DNA from: Climacium dendroides
Lineage: Eukaryota > Streptophyta > Bryopsida > Hypnales > Climaciaceae
Assembly (NCBI GenBank): GCA_950106755.1
Contig: OX467086.1
Location: forward strand, 21,470,001 to 21,534,000
Length of the DNA: 64,000 bases
Direction: 5' to 3'
The stretch's first letter is position 1; each line of letters opens with the position of its first letter. This document shows, piece by piece, positions 46,813 through 59,165 of this stretch. The notes beneath the pieces were generated by a model. The model was not told the DNA's origin, did not search any database, and was given only the letters and a program-made list of their open reading frames with translations. The position numbers and the translations under genes are program-made.

Positions 46813-47979
46813 TAATTTGAACTTGTGGTTTTTGCATTTGAAAGTTAGTAGATTAAAAATTTAGATAGTAGCTTTGAGGTTGACCATGACTTTGGAAAGG
46901 ACAAAAGCTCCAATCATTGATTAGTTATTTGAATAAGGTACATGATGCCTACATAAGAAAGATTCTATAATCCAAGTTTGGCCAGCCTTTCCTTAACCTC
47001 AAATGACTTTTAAGGATTTAAAATAGGGTATTCTTCAACCTCATCTAATCTTAGTTATAAATTGCTTACATTTGATTAAAATATCACATCTCACTAATAT
47101 ACAATTATTGTTGCTAGGGAGACATGGTTTGTAAATTAGCTACACCTACCTTACACTCAACACTCTCTAACTATAGTTTCACATTGTTTTTCTCATCTCA
47201 TTTCTCCAATTCTCACTTCACAACCAAATTTCAACTTTCTTTGGATGTAGAAGGTGAATAGAAAATAATGTGGAACTTGAAGATTTATGAAGTGTAGGCT
47301 AAAGTTCCATCTCTAAATGCCAAATTTCCTCGTCTATACTATTACCTCCAAAAATGATTCAAAAAGTTAAAAAAAAACAAAAAAACATTTTGGATGCACC
47401 TTAGGCATGGAATCTACAATGGATAATTTTGTCTACAAAACCAACTTTAATGATATTTGATGTAATGTTATTCTTCTTGTAGGTTATATAGAAAACAATA
47501 GATCTATGGGATTTTAAACCTAGAAATTTGGGCTCCAAATCCTACTTCTTTGGGTCCAAACCTCCAATCTATGTAGACATTTTTGAATTGTATTGGGCCT
47601 TAGGTCTTGGAACATAGTGTGAAGCCCCAAGTTCCTTTTTTTTTTAATTCTATAACGATCAAACTTTGAGAATTTGGTGGGACTTGGGACCATGGGACAT
47701 GGTGAGAAACAACCCTGATCACATTGCCTTTGGGAACAAATGAGCAATTAAATGAAAAGTGATATATGGAAGTTGTATGAGGTAATCAAATCTTGAACCA
47801 ACTCCTATAGAATGTAGGCCCTTATATTTGGATGAAACCTATGCAAATAATAGTGAGTAGTAAAAAGACAACAATGTGGAGTTGGTGGCTAAATTTGGTT
47901 AAAAAATTGGTACATTTATAGTATTGTGGAGGTGTCAACTTTTCAAGGGGATGACTTTTGGTACTTTAGTTTTTTCAAT
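46813..47979. other. AT-rich spacer, nothing recognised
   Basis: No gene or further element end is seen. Confidence 0.5.
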
Positions 47980-48526
47980 TTAACCCCTAAAGTCCCAAGG
48001 CCTCTTTTCCGTCAAAACCCACTCAAAACTGCCATTTCTATAGCAATGAGCAAAAAGCTAAAAAAGAAGGGGTTTTTTTGCGTACCTAACTATAGGATCT
48101 TGTACTAGACTAGTATAAAGATGTGTGGCAAAAATTTCACAAATTTTGATAGCATAAATTGCAAGATATTTGTGTTGAAAGTGTTGAAAACGAATTTTTT
48201 TGTACCTTGCTCAACAACATTATTTGGCTTTAAACCTTCATAACTTGTAATTTTTTCTCTGCAAATTTTGAATTTATAATTTCATATAATAAAAAATTGA
48301 GTTGAGATTCTAGGAAAAAAAATTCATAAAAAAATCAAAATTCCTTTTTTGTTTTATAACTTTTGCTCCTAGGCTCCAATTGAAATAAAAAATTACATTT
48401 TTGGAAAGTTAATGTGTTTTCCTATCTTCAATAAAAGATTTTAAAAATCACAACAAATATTAGGACTATAGGAACATGCCCCAACTCCATTTTGTCTAGA
48501 GGGGACAATAAGACTTTAGAGGTTTA
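47980..48526 (+). mobile_element. TTAA-family element, 547 bp, 3' end decayed
   Basis: It starts TTAACCCCTAAAGTCCC. The 3' end ACTTTAGAGGTTTA complements to TAAACCTCTAAAGT, with one base changed in the TTAA. The interior matches the partial copy starting at 45560. Confidence 0.55.
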
Positions 48527-51500
48527 CTTCTTACTTGGACAAATCTATAATGTTTTAAATATTTAATTTGAATGTGAATAAGATGAATTATGGATTCACT
48601 TAGATGACACTTATAAAAATGGTTGAGTGAAAAATAGTAAGTCTTTAAAGTGGATAGGCTCTTCATATCACTCCTATAAAAGGATCTAGTATGATTAACG
48701 CTGAATTGAAGAATTGATATGCAAAAGTTCAATATTTGTCTCCACATGGTATCCAAACAAAATGAGAAATTGTAAAGGATAAAATTCAACCTTAAGATGG
48801 ATGAAAAGAGAAAGGAAAATGTAGCATACGAAGGAAATTACAAACAAACAAAAAGTCATAAATGTTCTACTTTCAATTAGTAGAAATATAGTAATGAATG
48901 TCCATCTTCAATGTCCAATTTTCAAATAGTGAGTGTCATTTTCTGAATCCATGTTGTGTTCCATTTAAATAGAGGATCACTTTGGAGACACATCATGACC
49001 CACTCACAAAACTATATCATGTGATCGCTACACCACCTATGAACTAAAGTAGTAGCCTACTAGCTTTTACTTTTAGAAATTATAACTAAATGTCTAACAT
49101 TCCAAAAATTATGCAACTTTTTGTATTCGCTGTGAATTTTATTTTCCTTTCACTAAAAATGAATTGAGAATTCTACCATTGCATCAACTAACCCCAATTT
49201 CAATTCACTTGGTAAGAGTCATTTCTTGGACCTGTTGTTTTATAACATTTTTTTATTTTCCATTTTATATTTTTTGACACAAATGAAAATAATTTTGTTG
49301 CAAACAAAGAGAAATACAACATCCTTGTTGAAATACACCTTGGGAGAAGAAAAAAGGAAAAGAAAAAGGTGAGAAGAGAACAGAAAGTAGAGAGAGCCTC
49401 TTGGCAAAGTATTCATCTCGGTATTCATATGTTTTTTAAGTAGGCAACATTCATTGTCTAGCAATTTTTTTTACTTTAGAAAAACAATCAATAATTGACA
49501 TGGTAATATTGATTTCTCTCACCAATTGGAAATAATGAAATAATTTTGATTTTTTATCGTCAAAATTTTAGTAGACATTTGATGGTAGGAGCCAACTATC
49601 AACCAATCATGAAGCTCCCATTTCTAGATAGAAGAGGAAGATTTTCATTTCATCCATGTTTATGACACCACTTCCTATGAAGAAGTGTTATTTTTCCACA
49701 CCCTAGGGAAATCACTCCTTGTAGTTTAAGTATACACCTAAGTTAAGAGGGTATTTGATGTGGGGTTGTTTACCCTCATTATTGTATTTAAGATGATCAT
49801 ATTTTTACATAAAAAGCTACCAATGGCATATTTTCAATACCCTATCATTTTTTTTATATTCATTCATGTAGTTTTTTAATTGGGCTAATTTACATATGTA
49901 ACTTATTTGACCAATATTTTCATACACATTACCTTATACACCATAAAACCAATGTTTTACATTCATACTTAAATTTAATTTATATATGTGTATGTATATA
50001 TATAGAACAATTTTAGATGATAGCAAATAAGAATGTTCAATTCAACCTAGTTTTGGTTACTTATAAATTCTATGCCATGTATTCTAAACAACCTAGTATG
50101 GAGAGGAATAATCAACATCATAGAAGCATCAAACTTGGTCATGACTCTAAAACTATAAAAGAATCTAATACCAATAATATAACATGGACACCATGAAAAA
50201 TTGACATTTAAAAAACACTACAAATTCACACGAAAAAATGACTTTTACTATGAAATGTAGAACATATATTTAATCTATACATATGCAATTACAATGGTTT
50301 AGAATTTAGGATAAAAAATAAAAGAGTGTTTATAAAACACTGACATAAAGAAGATGGTTTAAAACATTTACAAGTATATATACAATCATTGTCATATCCA
50401 CATGTCCACAAGGTCAAGCCACACCTTTGACATTGCCTATACAACCCCAATGATAATCAACTTGCAATAGCCCATCTCCTCCCTAAGATTGACCACACAA
50501 CTTCATCAAGTTGTCATTGCCTCCATCCCCAAGTGAAGTGACCACTTATAATCAGTATCTTAGTAATCAAAACAACACAACCAACACATGTATACAACAA
50601 ACTAACTACATGCTAATTCATCACTCTCCCCTAATTCTAACAATGTTATGAATGCTCAACAAATATTATTCAACAATAATTAACAATGAGCACCCTCGAA
50701 CCCCAAACTAAATTTTTTGTTAACTATATGATAATTTACATTAAAATCTTAGCCTAATACAATTTTATATTCAAAACAACACACCTTTCTTAGATACAAC
50801 ATTCCATAACATTCACCAAAAAAAATCTTAGAAATGGTGTGTATTGTAGGCAAGTCTTTGTACTTTTATCTCCTAGGAAGATGACCAAAAAATAGTTGTA
50901 ATGGGAAAGAGACAAAAATGCAAAAGAATCTATGATTGGTGGCCGAGTTGCCAAACTCTGAACAACCACTCTATACACGATCATTGGTAGTGAGTGCAAA
51001 GGCAAGGCAAGCTGCAAACCCCAAATTGCAAGAAATTCATTTGAGTTTATAGGGTTGGCATTGGGTATTGGGGCTAGCACATAAAATCATGTTGTTTGTG
51101 ACTTTGTTTAAGTGTGACAACGATTGCCCATGAATGAGACCTTGTTGATCAATTTACATCATGCCACAAGCAATACTAGCAAAGCATCGATACTAAGCAT
51201 GAGCAAAATCCTAGGACCAACACTAACCCCCAAGCATGTGCAACATCAAAATCTTGAGGCCTACACAAACTCCAAACCTAAATGATTGCCTTACAACCCT
51301 GAACTCAAAACTACATTAGAAAATTGAAAAAATTGCAAGAAATCCTATCCACCATGCAAAGGAGCAAAGACAACAAGTACAAAGTTCAAACTACCCCTAG
51401 CCACATGGAACTGATGGAAGTAACCTAAATCCTAAAATAATTCCTTAATGGATTTTTCAACTGTGCATAAATCCCCTTCATACAACATCCATTGTAGATT

Positions 51501-51744
51501 TATTCAAACATTTTTTTTATAGTGGATTCTTACATGCCTTCATTTTGTTGGTTCATTAAGGAAAGACTAGTCAAAATAAGTTGGAATTGCCTAATAACAA
51601 CAACAAATTGCTAGAAAAATCCTTCAATTTGCTTGATTGTATACATTTTATCATCTTCATGAAATTATTTGTCTACATCTACACTCACCCTATAAAAAAA
51701 TTTACACAAGCTCCATTTGTCAATGTTAATTTATTAATAGAACT
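48527..51744. other. Long AT-rich gene-free spacer
   Basis: No supported gene, RNA or repeat border is seen. ORFs are short and low in complexity. Confidence 0.5.
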
Positions 51745-53905
51745 TCCTACTATATAATGTTCTTACATGGCCTAACTTACATATAACACAACATGTAACA
51801 TTTCATGGACCCTATAGTAGCTCTACATCATATATAAAAATTTTCCATTTTGAAATAAATGAACCCTATCTTTTAGCTCATGTAGTTTTCTAAAAATGTT
51901 GAGTGATCTATCCAAATTTCATACTTCTTTGTTAGGGTTCACACGTTTGAGCCTCTCTTTTCACTTGCTTTTCTCATAACTTTGTCACAATATTCACTTT
52001 AAAGTGTGCCCCCGTACCACCTTGATGAACAAGGAAGACATTGGAAGTGATTCACCCATTAGAAAAAATCCAAGCTTGAAAGAGGTTGCCAAATCTATAC
52101 CCCCTATGATGCAATTATATATATATATATATATATATATATTGGTGCCACATCAACACCATGTCAAATTGACTAATTTTTAAATGTTTTTCTAATGAAA
52201 ATTTTTTATTTTTTATTTTTCTTGTACTTGCATTGCTGGGTGCCAAAAATAAAAAAATTGGAGACCTTTTCAAGCTGCAAATTTTTTCTAATAAAGCCTT
52301 GCAAGAGATGAAGTGAAGGAAATGTGAAGTTCCAAGCAAACAAAGTATTGTAGCGCTCTAGTCACGAAGAATTGGATAGCTTGCTATAAATTCTTGAAAA
52401 GCTAATAAGAAGACGCCCAAAGAATGTGAGGATCTAAGTACTTAGTGACACCAAGGGTTATGATTTGCTAACACTGTATATGCCATGCACTTGCAATGTT
52501 AGATTCTAACTCTAATCACAAGGGCCCCATTCTTTCATTACTCCCAACCTTAACTTCTAACACTTAATTTCCACAAGACATTGGGCATGTCATTTGATGA
52601 CATATGATAGAACTTCCATTGATGTTCAAGCAAGGTAGAAACACTACTCTCCACTAGTACTAACCACCCTTGAATGGACCCAATTCTCTACTAGGTCCAA
52701 CCAATCTCATTTCATGATTTACTAATGGCGACTCACACCATGGCCTAGTGTGGAGCAAGACACCATCCAAACATTATCAAAGAGTGCACAAATACTCTAT
52801 GGTAACACAAAAGCGACAGTGAAGCTCTAACACCAATCTCATTGTTTGTGGCTACTATAGCTCACTATAGAACCATTTGGAAGTGACCATCCCTCCTCTT
52901 AGTACTCATTGTAGTATTCAATGGACCTCCCATCTTAGAGATCCCCGAGATATTTAAGACACACTCTCATCTTGGAATACCACCCGATTCCATATCTTAA
53001 ATCCAAAACCGAGCCCCAAAGGCCTTTTGATCTTTCCACTAGGATAATTTTTAGTTTCAAACTCTAAATCCAAAGTGCAAGATCATTTGCATGGTTACCT
53101 CTTTCCATAGATCAATATGGACTATTTATTTCTCCAAAGGACTATGCAATAAGTATTGAGGAAGTTATGGCCCTCTAAAGATATAAGTCCCTCATGACAT
53201 GTAGTTCTCTAGGACTATATCCTCTTTGGATGCCCACAACTTTTAGCTCTCAACTCATCTCTTTAAGAGCCTTAGCATTTTAGAAATTTTGTCTCATTAG
53301 CTTTTCAACAATATGAAAATGCCCTATTTGTCTTAAGGGATCCTCCACAAAACCCTACTCCCATGTCCCACACCTCAGGTTGTGGCTAAGACATTGTCAA
53401 CTTTGAGGAGCCATAACTTTTGACTCAGAACTTGGATCCTCGCGTTCTTTGGACCCATGGACGCTTTTTTTATTAGCTTTCTAGGAATTTGTGGCAAACT
53501 ATCTAATTTCTATGAGACTAGAGTGCTACAATGCTTTGTTTTCTTGAAACTCCACATTTGCTTCACCTCATCTCTTGCAAGGCTTGGTGAATCACTTCCA
53601 ATGTCTTCCTTGCTCACCAAGGTGGTACGGGTACACCTTAGAGTGAGGATTGTGACAAAGTCGTGAGAAAAGCAAGTGAAGAGAGAAGCTCAAACGTGTG
53701 AACCTGTAGCAAAGAAGTGCGGAACCCGAAGAGATCACTCGAGATTTTTAGAAATCTATGTGAGTTAAAAGATAGGGTTCATTTATTTCAAAGAGGACAA
53801 ATTTTGTATATGATATATGGCTACTATAAGGTCCATGAAATGCTACATATTGTATTATATATAAACTAAGCTATGTAAGAACATCATATAATAGGAGCAT
53901 TAGAA
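51745..53905. repeat. Long inverted repeat, arms about 500-700 bp around a 0.9-kb centre
   Basis: The left arm (51745-52465) and the complement of the right arm (53365-53905) align clearly. Shared text includes GAAATAAATGAACCCTATC, TTCACACGTTTGAGC, CACTTGCTTTTCTCA and GACATTGGAAGTGATTCACC. The left arm is longer because of an insertion at 52057-52293. The centre (52466-53364) has no recognisable gene. It may be a foldback transposon or an inverted duplication. No terminal duplication was found. Confidence 0.85.
52057..52293. mobile_element. Nested 237-bp TIR insertion in the left arm
   Basis: It is absent from the right arm, where TTCACC runs directly into AAGCCTTGCAAG. Its ends are CATTAGAAAAAATCCAAGCTT and, complemented, TATTAGAAAAAATTTGCAGC. 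It contains a TA microsatellite at about 52117-52142. It postdates the inverted duplication. Confidence 0.75.
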
Positions 53906-55129
53906 GACTTATGCGCCAAGCGTTGATTCATACTACATGTAGCATAGGGAGCCACTTACAGTTAAGCCAAGCACATTTTGTACATTTTGTTGCGCCATTC
54001 AAAGACCAGCGCTTGACTATTAATTGATATCATCGATGAACATCCACAACACCCTACAACAAATGTGTTTTAAAAAAATCATACATAATTCACTATGTTT
54101 GGGAAAAATTCGAAATAAAAACTGCATCTTCACTTGCTTTCTCTCTTCTCACTCTGCAAAGTTACACAAAATTGCTGAAACCCCAATGAGTGTTGGACTG
54201 GGAAAGCTTAAAAATGCTCAGTTTCTGCACCTCCTACCTGAAGTCTTGAAAAATCACTGCTCCTGCCCCAAAGCAGATTCTCCCATTATCTCATTACCCA
54301 GCTGGATTCAGTACAATGTGTACTAGTCTATGACCACACCTTGACCTACTTTGTAGATTTGCACTCCTTAAAATATTGAATACCCATGGCCATTACCTTC
54401 GTTGGTGAGTGCCTGATATGCATGTGGCCACATGTACTGTTCTGTACAGAACAGCAAGAGTCTCTGTGTTGTGCGACTCTGTGCCCAAATTTGCAGTTAA
54501 GTTACAGACAATTTAAGGCCACGAATTCAATCTCGTGCTGAAGTGGGACTCTGAAAACTGGCGCAGCGTAACTGAGCCCCGAGTGCAGACTGCACGAGCA
54601 GTTGTCCTAACGGCCCATTCAAATACAATGCGAATAAGGTAGGATGCTCTACAAGCAACCGTTTAAGAGCTGGTTTGCCTTTTTCATAGGTTTCCGTGGA
54701 CAAAAATATTTTTATGTCATTTTTCAAAGGAAGAAAAATAGATGTGGAGCCTAATGCAAGTGGTTTTGTATTTTTCCAAGCATTTTTGAATTACTTGTAA
54801 ATTTTCAAAGGTTTGGGGTGTAGGCGAGGACTTGTTTGTGACCATAGGTCTCCCAAAATCCGTCCACTTGCAACTTGGAAAGAGACGTGTGGAAATCGAA
54901 GACTATGATTGACTCTTGCAATAGAAAAATAAATTTTTGTAGATGCATTCAATTGCTAAAGTGGTCCATTTAAGGACCAGCTCATCTCCATTTTTCAGCT
55001 AAAAATAGGGGCGATTTGAAGGAGACGGGCAGTTTTAGAGCATACAACCTTAATGGCCATTCAAATACAATGCAAATAATCCTAGAAGGACGTCTTATAT
55101 ACTAAGTGTGTGATAGATGATAGAGAATC
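53906..55129. other. Spacer, nothing firm
   Basis: Slightly less AT-rich than its surroundings. No phase-consistent exon set is found. Confidence 0.4.
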
Positions 55130-55300
55130 CTTCTGTGTAGGAGAGTAGTGTAGATGTTCATCTTTGAAATGTTGTGTGAAAGGAGAGGTCTTGCACAATA
55201 GTTTGACCTCCAATGAGGGTTTTTTTTGGTAAGCAAATGATTCACACAGTACCCAAAAGGTTGATTTCCACCATGACTAGCTTGTCCTTGTAGGATTAAT
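55130..55300 (+). repeat. Dispersed repeat, partner at 2600-2775
   Basis: Same orientation and order of shared blocks as the first copy. The minus strand reads a short protein-like stretch (HGGNQPFGYCVNHLL), possibly a worn retroelement fragment. Confidence 0.5.
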
Positions 55301-55529
55301 AAGTACGACCAAAACATCACATTTTGTTTTCTTTAAGAACTTGGTCAATGTTGTGGTCATCATGACATCTTGCCTCAAATAAAGTAACACCACCAAATAA
55401 GGGTTTGAACATGGTTCCTATCATTGAATTGTGAAAGCTTTTGTTGAACCTTGTTGGTAGTTGAAAGGAGATTCTAGATTACAAACTCCACGTGAATTTT
55501 CAAATTGTTGGAAATAAGTGTACAACCCA

Positions 55530-56820
55530 TATTCTTACGTGTATTCTTATCCATATTCCATATTCTTACGTGTACTCAACCCTTGTCTCTTCTCATATAT
55601 AGAGGCTACACGTTTTAGGTAAGATTCTCGATGAGAAGGTTTTGCAAACAAGTTACAATTACTTCCTCATGCACACATTCCAAAACCAACTCTCAATATT
55701 GGGCATCCATCACATGCCAAATCAACCCATATTCTTACGTGTACTCATATCCATATCCCAAATCAACGGCTTGGGGATTGGTTTCAATTTTTTTCATGTG
55801 AATAGATAAGTGGTTTGCAATTTTCAAGAATTGAAAGTAAAGGGAGATTCATCAAAAAAATGTTGTTTGCATCTTTTCACCAGATAGTGATGTCTTTGTT
55901 CTTCTATTACTTGAAAAAAAATAGAGAATTTTTAAAAAAAGAAGAAAAAATGAACATGTTCTTCGCTCAAGTAGTGAGTGAACATTTTGTCTTTTAAACA
56001 CATAGTGAGGCAAAGGTTATAGGTGAACTCAATTAATTAAAAAAAATTCCCACTCCTACCCTGCATCCAAACCCAACCTTAATCAAACCCAAACCCAACC
56101 TTAATTCTGATCCTAATCACCACTCCTAATTGTAATTTTCCATTGAAATGGGATGTGCAATTGATATGGGATATTGCCGTATTGTCATATTTGTATTCAT
56201 ATTATATATCCATATACATCTTCCATGTTCATATTCTTACTTGTTTCCATATCCATATCCACATCCCAAATCAATGGCTTGGGGATTGGTTTTAGTTTTT
56301 TTTTCTATGAGTAGATCAATGGTTTGCAATTTTCGAGGATCAAAAGAGGGGGGAGATTAATCAAAAAATGTTGTTTGCATCTTTTCACTAGATAGTGAGG
56401 CAAAGGTTACAAGTGAACCCAATAATTAAAAAAAATTCCCCCAAATCCAAATTAAATTCAATTAATTTTTATTTATTTATAATTCCCACCCCACCCATCC
56501 CAAAACCATATACATTTTCCATATCCATATTCTTACATGTATTCATATCCATATCTCAAATCAACAGCTTGGAGATTGGTTTCAGTTTTTTTCCTGTGAA
56601 TAGATCATTCCTGTGAATAGATCACTGATCTGCAATTTTTGAGAATAAAAAATGAGGGATTAATCAAAAAATGTTGTTCACATCTTTTCACTGCAATTTT
56701 TGAGAATCAGAAGTGGAGGGATTAATCAAAAAATGTTGTTCACATATTTTCACTGCAATTTTTGAGAATCAAAAGTGGGGGGATTAATTAAAAAATGTTC
56801 ACATCTTTTCACTGGATAGG
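55530..56820 (+). repeat. Degenerate tandem block with inner short repeats
   Basis: Three copies share CATATTCTTAC, then CCATATCC, then CAAATCAA, then GGCTTGGGGATTGG-like text, then a TGTTGTTTGCATCTTTTCAC-like end (about 55725, 56220 and 56515). In the last part, a unit of about 63 bp ending ATCTTTTCACTG repeats three times. No coding content. Confidence 0.75.
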
Positions 56821-57024
56821 GATAGTCACCAGATAGTCATGTGCATGTTGGTGAACAATATCTACTCTTGCAAGATAAGCTCTTCATGTTGAAGAAATGG
56901 GGTTCATTATTCTTTTTACACTTCAAGACTATTGGACCTCAATAGAAGACCAAAAATGTCCCACTATGCATCTCCTGCAGTTGTCAATAAGTACATGCAT
57001 AAGAGGAGATGAGACATGAGGCAT

Positions 57025-57477
57025 AAGGTAAAACAACCCATTGCAGTCAAATATGGCCCATTGTGGTCGCCTAGGAAATGACCCATTGTGGATTTTTTTC
57101 AATATGTGAGATGTGGGCCACAATGTATGTCTTACATGACAATAATGGAGTGAACAATGACCTCATTAGAAAGTCAAAATGAAATTCATTGTAAAAATTG
57201 ACTTTTTAAGCCTTCCATGATAGAAAATATTTTGACTGCATTAGGCAGCAAGAGCATTATACATTCAGATTTTGTTGGTTTTAAGGTAGTCTTATAGACT
57301 CTTTTGGACTGCACACTTCAAAAATTTCTAACAAATTTATACTTTGTCAAAAAAATATAATTTCAATTGTGCTTGCTGCTTCTCACACTTGTACTAATGT
57401 GAAAAAAAAATTGAAAAATTTCAGCAACAAGATGATGTCAAACTCCTCATTTTGACCACAATGGACTGGTTTACCTT
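57025..57477. mobile_element. TIR element, about 453 bp, between identical 33-bp direct repeats
   Basis: The termini are AAGGTAAAACAACCCATTGC and, complemented, AAGGTAAACCAGTCCATTGT. About 22 of the first 27 bases agree. CCCATTGTGG-type motifs recur inside. Flanking repeats at 56993-57025 and 57478-57510 are identical over 33 bp (start ACATGCATAAGAGG, end GACATGAGGCATA). That is far longer than normal target duplications of DNA transposons. Confidence 0.75.
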
Positions 57478-57510
57478 ACATGCATAAGAGGAGATGAGAC
57501 ATGAGGCATA

Positions 57511-57990
57511 TAACTTGGTAGCTAACCCATTTCTAACCACCAACCATTTCCAATCTTTAGACTACTCTCTTTTCATGAAGTTGTGGCACAATTTGAGTAG
57601 TAGTTGTGGTGCATTATGATTGGCTGCAAGGCCTGTCAATATTGCAACCAACCCTTGATCAATTTTGCAATCAACTTATAGTCAGAAATAGAAAGGTCTG
57701 TATATTATATCACCATTAGAGGTAGAAGAGAATCTTCCACAACTAAATTCATGGCAATTATGTTGTTTGTAATAAAATTCTGAAAAAATATACAATCCTT
57801 CCAAACTCTATTTCAGTACATGGAAAAAAATTTGGCACTCAAAAAACCTGCACTCTAAATACGTGTAATTGCTTTAAGTGGTCAGCTACCTTATTTATAT
57901 CCAGGGGGTGTCAGTGAAAAACATTTTAAGTGCCACATTCTCCCTTAAAATTGAATTCTTCCTGTCAGATGGTCATGAAATCAGCAGCTC
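57511..57990. other. Spacer, nothing recognised
   Basis: AT-rich, with no coding segment. Confidence 0.5.
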
Positions 57991-57994
57991 CAGT

Positions 57995-58870
57995 TCTCAT
58001 CAAGGCAATTCACTTCCGTTTCCAAGGATCCCACTATAAGTTAGGCATCACCTGCAGACTTCCATGGCATACAGACCTGCATATGAGAATTCACTGTAGA
58101 CAATGAAATGGAGCTCTACTGTAGAAAGACACGCCATTACCACATTCTCCTCAATGGGAGAAGCCTCCACTCCAACAGGAAAACTCTTTCATTCTCTGGC
58201 TCAAGCACGAAGGATTCTCACCAAGACACAATTACTTGCGTTTCTGATAGTCCCCACCTGCAGTTTTTCCAGAAGCACATGCGGAGGAGAACTTACCGGA
58301 AAATGAGTGAGTGTCGGTATAACCAGACGACCATTACCACATTCCTGCGAAGGGGAGAATTCTTCCATTCTCGGACAGAGGACCCAGCTCCAGGGATTCT
58401 CATCAAGAGAAATCACCTCCATTTCCAACAGCTTTACTGTTACACATCACCTGCAGGTTTCCAGAAGAACATGACAGGAGAATTTGCTCACCTGTCGATG
58501 TAGAAGAACACAACACCACATTCTCCCAAATGGGAGAATTCCTCCATTCTCTGAAAATGGGAACCAGCTCCACTTTGCAAGAGGGTTTCTAATCAAGAGA
58601 AATCACTTCCATTTCCAACAGTTCCACTACATATCACCTGCAGGTTTCTATAAGAACGTAACAGGAGAATTTGCTGGACAATGAGGCACCTGTTGATGTA
58701 GAAGAAGAACACAACCAGTCTCCCAAATGGGAGAGTTTTCCTTTAGAAATGGGAGAATTCTTCCATTCTCTGAAAATGGGAACCAGCTCCACTTTGCAAG
58801 AGGGTTTGGGTTTCTAATCAAGACAATTCACTTTCATTTCCAAGAGTCACTATTAATACATGTCGTCCTC
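57995..58870 (+). repeat. Degenerate tandem array, about 180-200-bp units, four to five copies
   Basis: Units share CCACATTCTCC, GGGAGAATTCTTCCATTCTC, CTCATCAAGA, CATTTCCAACAG and CACCTGCAGGTTTC in the same order, starting near 58140, 58338, 58518 and 58720 with a partial unit before. Plus-strand ORFs repeat RNGRILPFSENGNQLHF but shift frame between units, so coding is unlikely. Confidence 0.85.
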
Positions 58871-59165
58871 TACAGTATGGTACATGTCAGTCTAGCCTTC
58901 AGCTACAGATTAATGCCCGATGTTTGTGGTTGCTCCGTCCTTGATCACCATCCCAATCCTGAAAGCCGATCACCGAATCGTTATATTAAAGCATGCATTC
59001 CATTGTCTTGGAAATCTCAACCACAATGGAAGACGGAGTGCACACTGACCTAGAGAAGACGAAGACGAAGACGAACAAGCAGTACATGTAATTCTTGTAA
59101 TCGTCGCCTTACTTGAATCGCCAAGCGAGCTCTTCTTCTTTCAATTGATCGCAGTGTCCTCTTGT

